DNA of 6,970 bases, taken from CAYOLL01 sp964404765 [NCBI: uncultured Gemmatimonadota bacterium]. Lineage in GTDB: Bacteria > 4572-55. The stretch is taken from NCBI GenBank assembly GCA_964404765.1, contig CAYOLL010000257.1, forward strand, positions 1 through 6,970, read 5' to 3'. Positions 6,686-6,970 of this stretch are shown here, in pieces; within the stretch, counting starts at the first letter, position 1; each line of letters begins with the position of its first letter. Made by a program: the position numbers and the translations under genes. The notes beneath the pieces are model-generated. The model had not been told where the DNA came from. It saw only the letters and a program-made list of their open reading frames with translations, and did no database searches.

Positions 6686-6715
6686 TAATTAATACCTATT
6701 TGGGGTTTACGTCAA
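6686..6715 (-). promoter_or_regulatory. Weak candidate promoter for the FliF/FliG-like gene
   Basis: The minus strand has TTGACG (6710-6715) and, 18 bases on, TAATTA (6686-6691). The -10 match is poor and the spacer one base long, so this is only the best candidate seen upstream of the ATG at 6593. It would give a leader of roughly 85 bases. Confidence 0.25.
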
Positions 6716-6752
6716 TATAAAATTACATCCAAACATTTGCACTATCCGCGAG

Positions 6753-6858
6753 AATCTTAACCGCAAAGTTCACAAAGTTTATCGCAGAGTTTCACAGCCT
6801 GAATTATTCACAAATCTTAACGCAAACGTCGCAATTGACGCTAAAGACGCAAGTTGCG
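6753..6858. repeat. Degenerate GCAAAG-type intergenic repeat patch
   Basis: AATCTTAACCGCAAAG at 6753-6768 recurs almost exactly as AATCTTAACGCAAACG at 6813-6828. Between and after them are short related units: CACAAAGTTT, CGCAGAGTTT, CTAAAGACGCAAG. The patch ends in the palindrome CGCAAGTTGCG (6848-6858). Such GCAAAG/CTTTGCG strings are familiar to me as scattered intergenic repeats in several bacterial phyla. No coding function is apparent, and the units are too short, uneven and close together for a CRISPR array. Confidence 0.6.
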
Positions 6859-6970
6859 AATTTATATCTTAAAAATGGATTATGAGGCAACCTAATCGTT
6901 TTAAATTCAGCTAATTTCAGACCACCTGATCCGCCGCCCGGGAATGTCCCGTGCAACAAAAGGATAGCCA

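Larger units (their letters stand above)
6594..6970. other. Non-coding interval upstream of the FliF/FliG-like gene
   Basis: Apart from the weak promoter and the degenerate repeat patch, nothing convincing is present. A minus-strand frame is open from the window edge to a stop near 6808, but most of it translates the repeat into Cys/Val-rich sequence, so I do not call it a gene. A small hairpin (CGGGA, ATG, TCCCG at 6939-6951) lies near the right edge and has no T-run. Confidence 0.6.

Noticed and set aside
6753-6858. CRISPR array
   Set aside because: Units are short, unequal and degenerate, without regular spacers, and no cas gene is present.
6808-6970. Minus-strand frame open from the right edge, possible C-terminus of a truncated gene
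   Set aside because: Most of its translation is repeat-derived Cys/Val-rich sequence and no family is recognised; the frame is short and could be chance.

Overview
The window looks like a chromosomal segment of a diderm (Gram-negative) bacterium. It has a LolA-type lipoprotein chaperone, signal-peptide-bearing envelope proteins and moderate GC by eye. All four protein genes lie on the minus strand. Dispersed-type intergenic repeats sit at both ends: a TGTCATTC...GAATGACA inverted repeat and degenerate GCAAAG-type repeats. I associate such repeats with FCB-group and related uncultured lineages (Calditrichota/KSB1/Ignavibacteria-like). That placement is a low-confidence impression from memory; no rRNA or marker gene here settles it.

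Layout in order of transcription (right to left). Bases 6594-6970 hold no convincing gene, only a degenerate repeat patch and a weak candidate promoter. Next comes a 497-residue protein (5100-6593) that reads as a compact natural fusion: signal peptide, FliF C-terminal-like periplasmic domain, one membrane helix, then FliG middle and C-terminal domains. The FliG N-terminal domain is missing and all five classical torque residues appear replaced. A short intergenic region follows, with a near-consensus sigma-70 promoter (5015-5043) and an intrinsic terminator hairpin (4945-4972) placed between that promoter and the Shine-Dalgarno sequence of the next gene.

That next gene (1525-4926) encodes a 1133-residue protein with several N-terminal winged-helix (HARE-HTH-like) modules, a long unassigned middle, and a C-terminal HsdM-like N6-adenine methylase fold. 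Its catalytic motif IV is GHPPI rather than the usual NPPF. No restriction or specificity subunit is in view. It is followed at short spacing by a small M50 site-2 protease (856-1491) and LolA (172-843), so the three probably form one operon.

The two points most worth attention are the FliF/FliG fusion lacking torque residues (a possible repurposed motor-ring scaffold) and the probably non-catalytic multi-wHTH methylase-like protein. The latter sits behind a leader terminator at the head of an envelope-gene operon. It could be a DNA-binding regulator, a divergent modification or defence enzyme, or a component of an unknown system; the sequence alone cannot choose.
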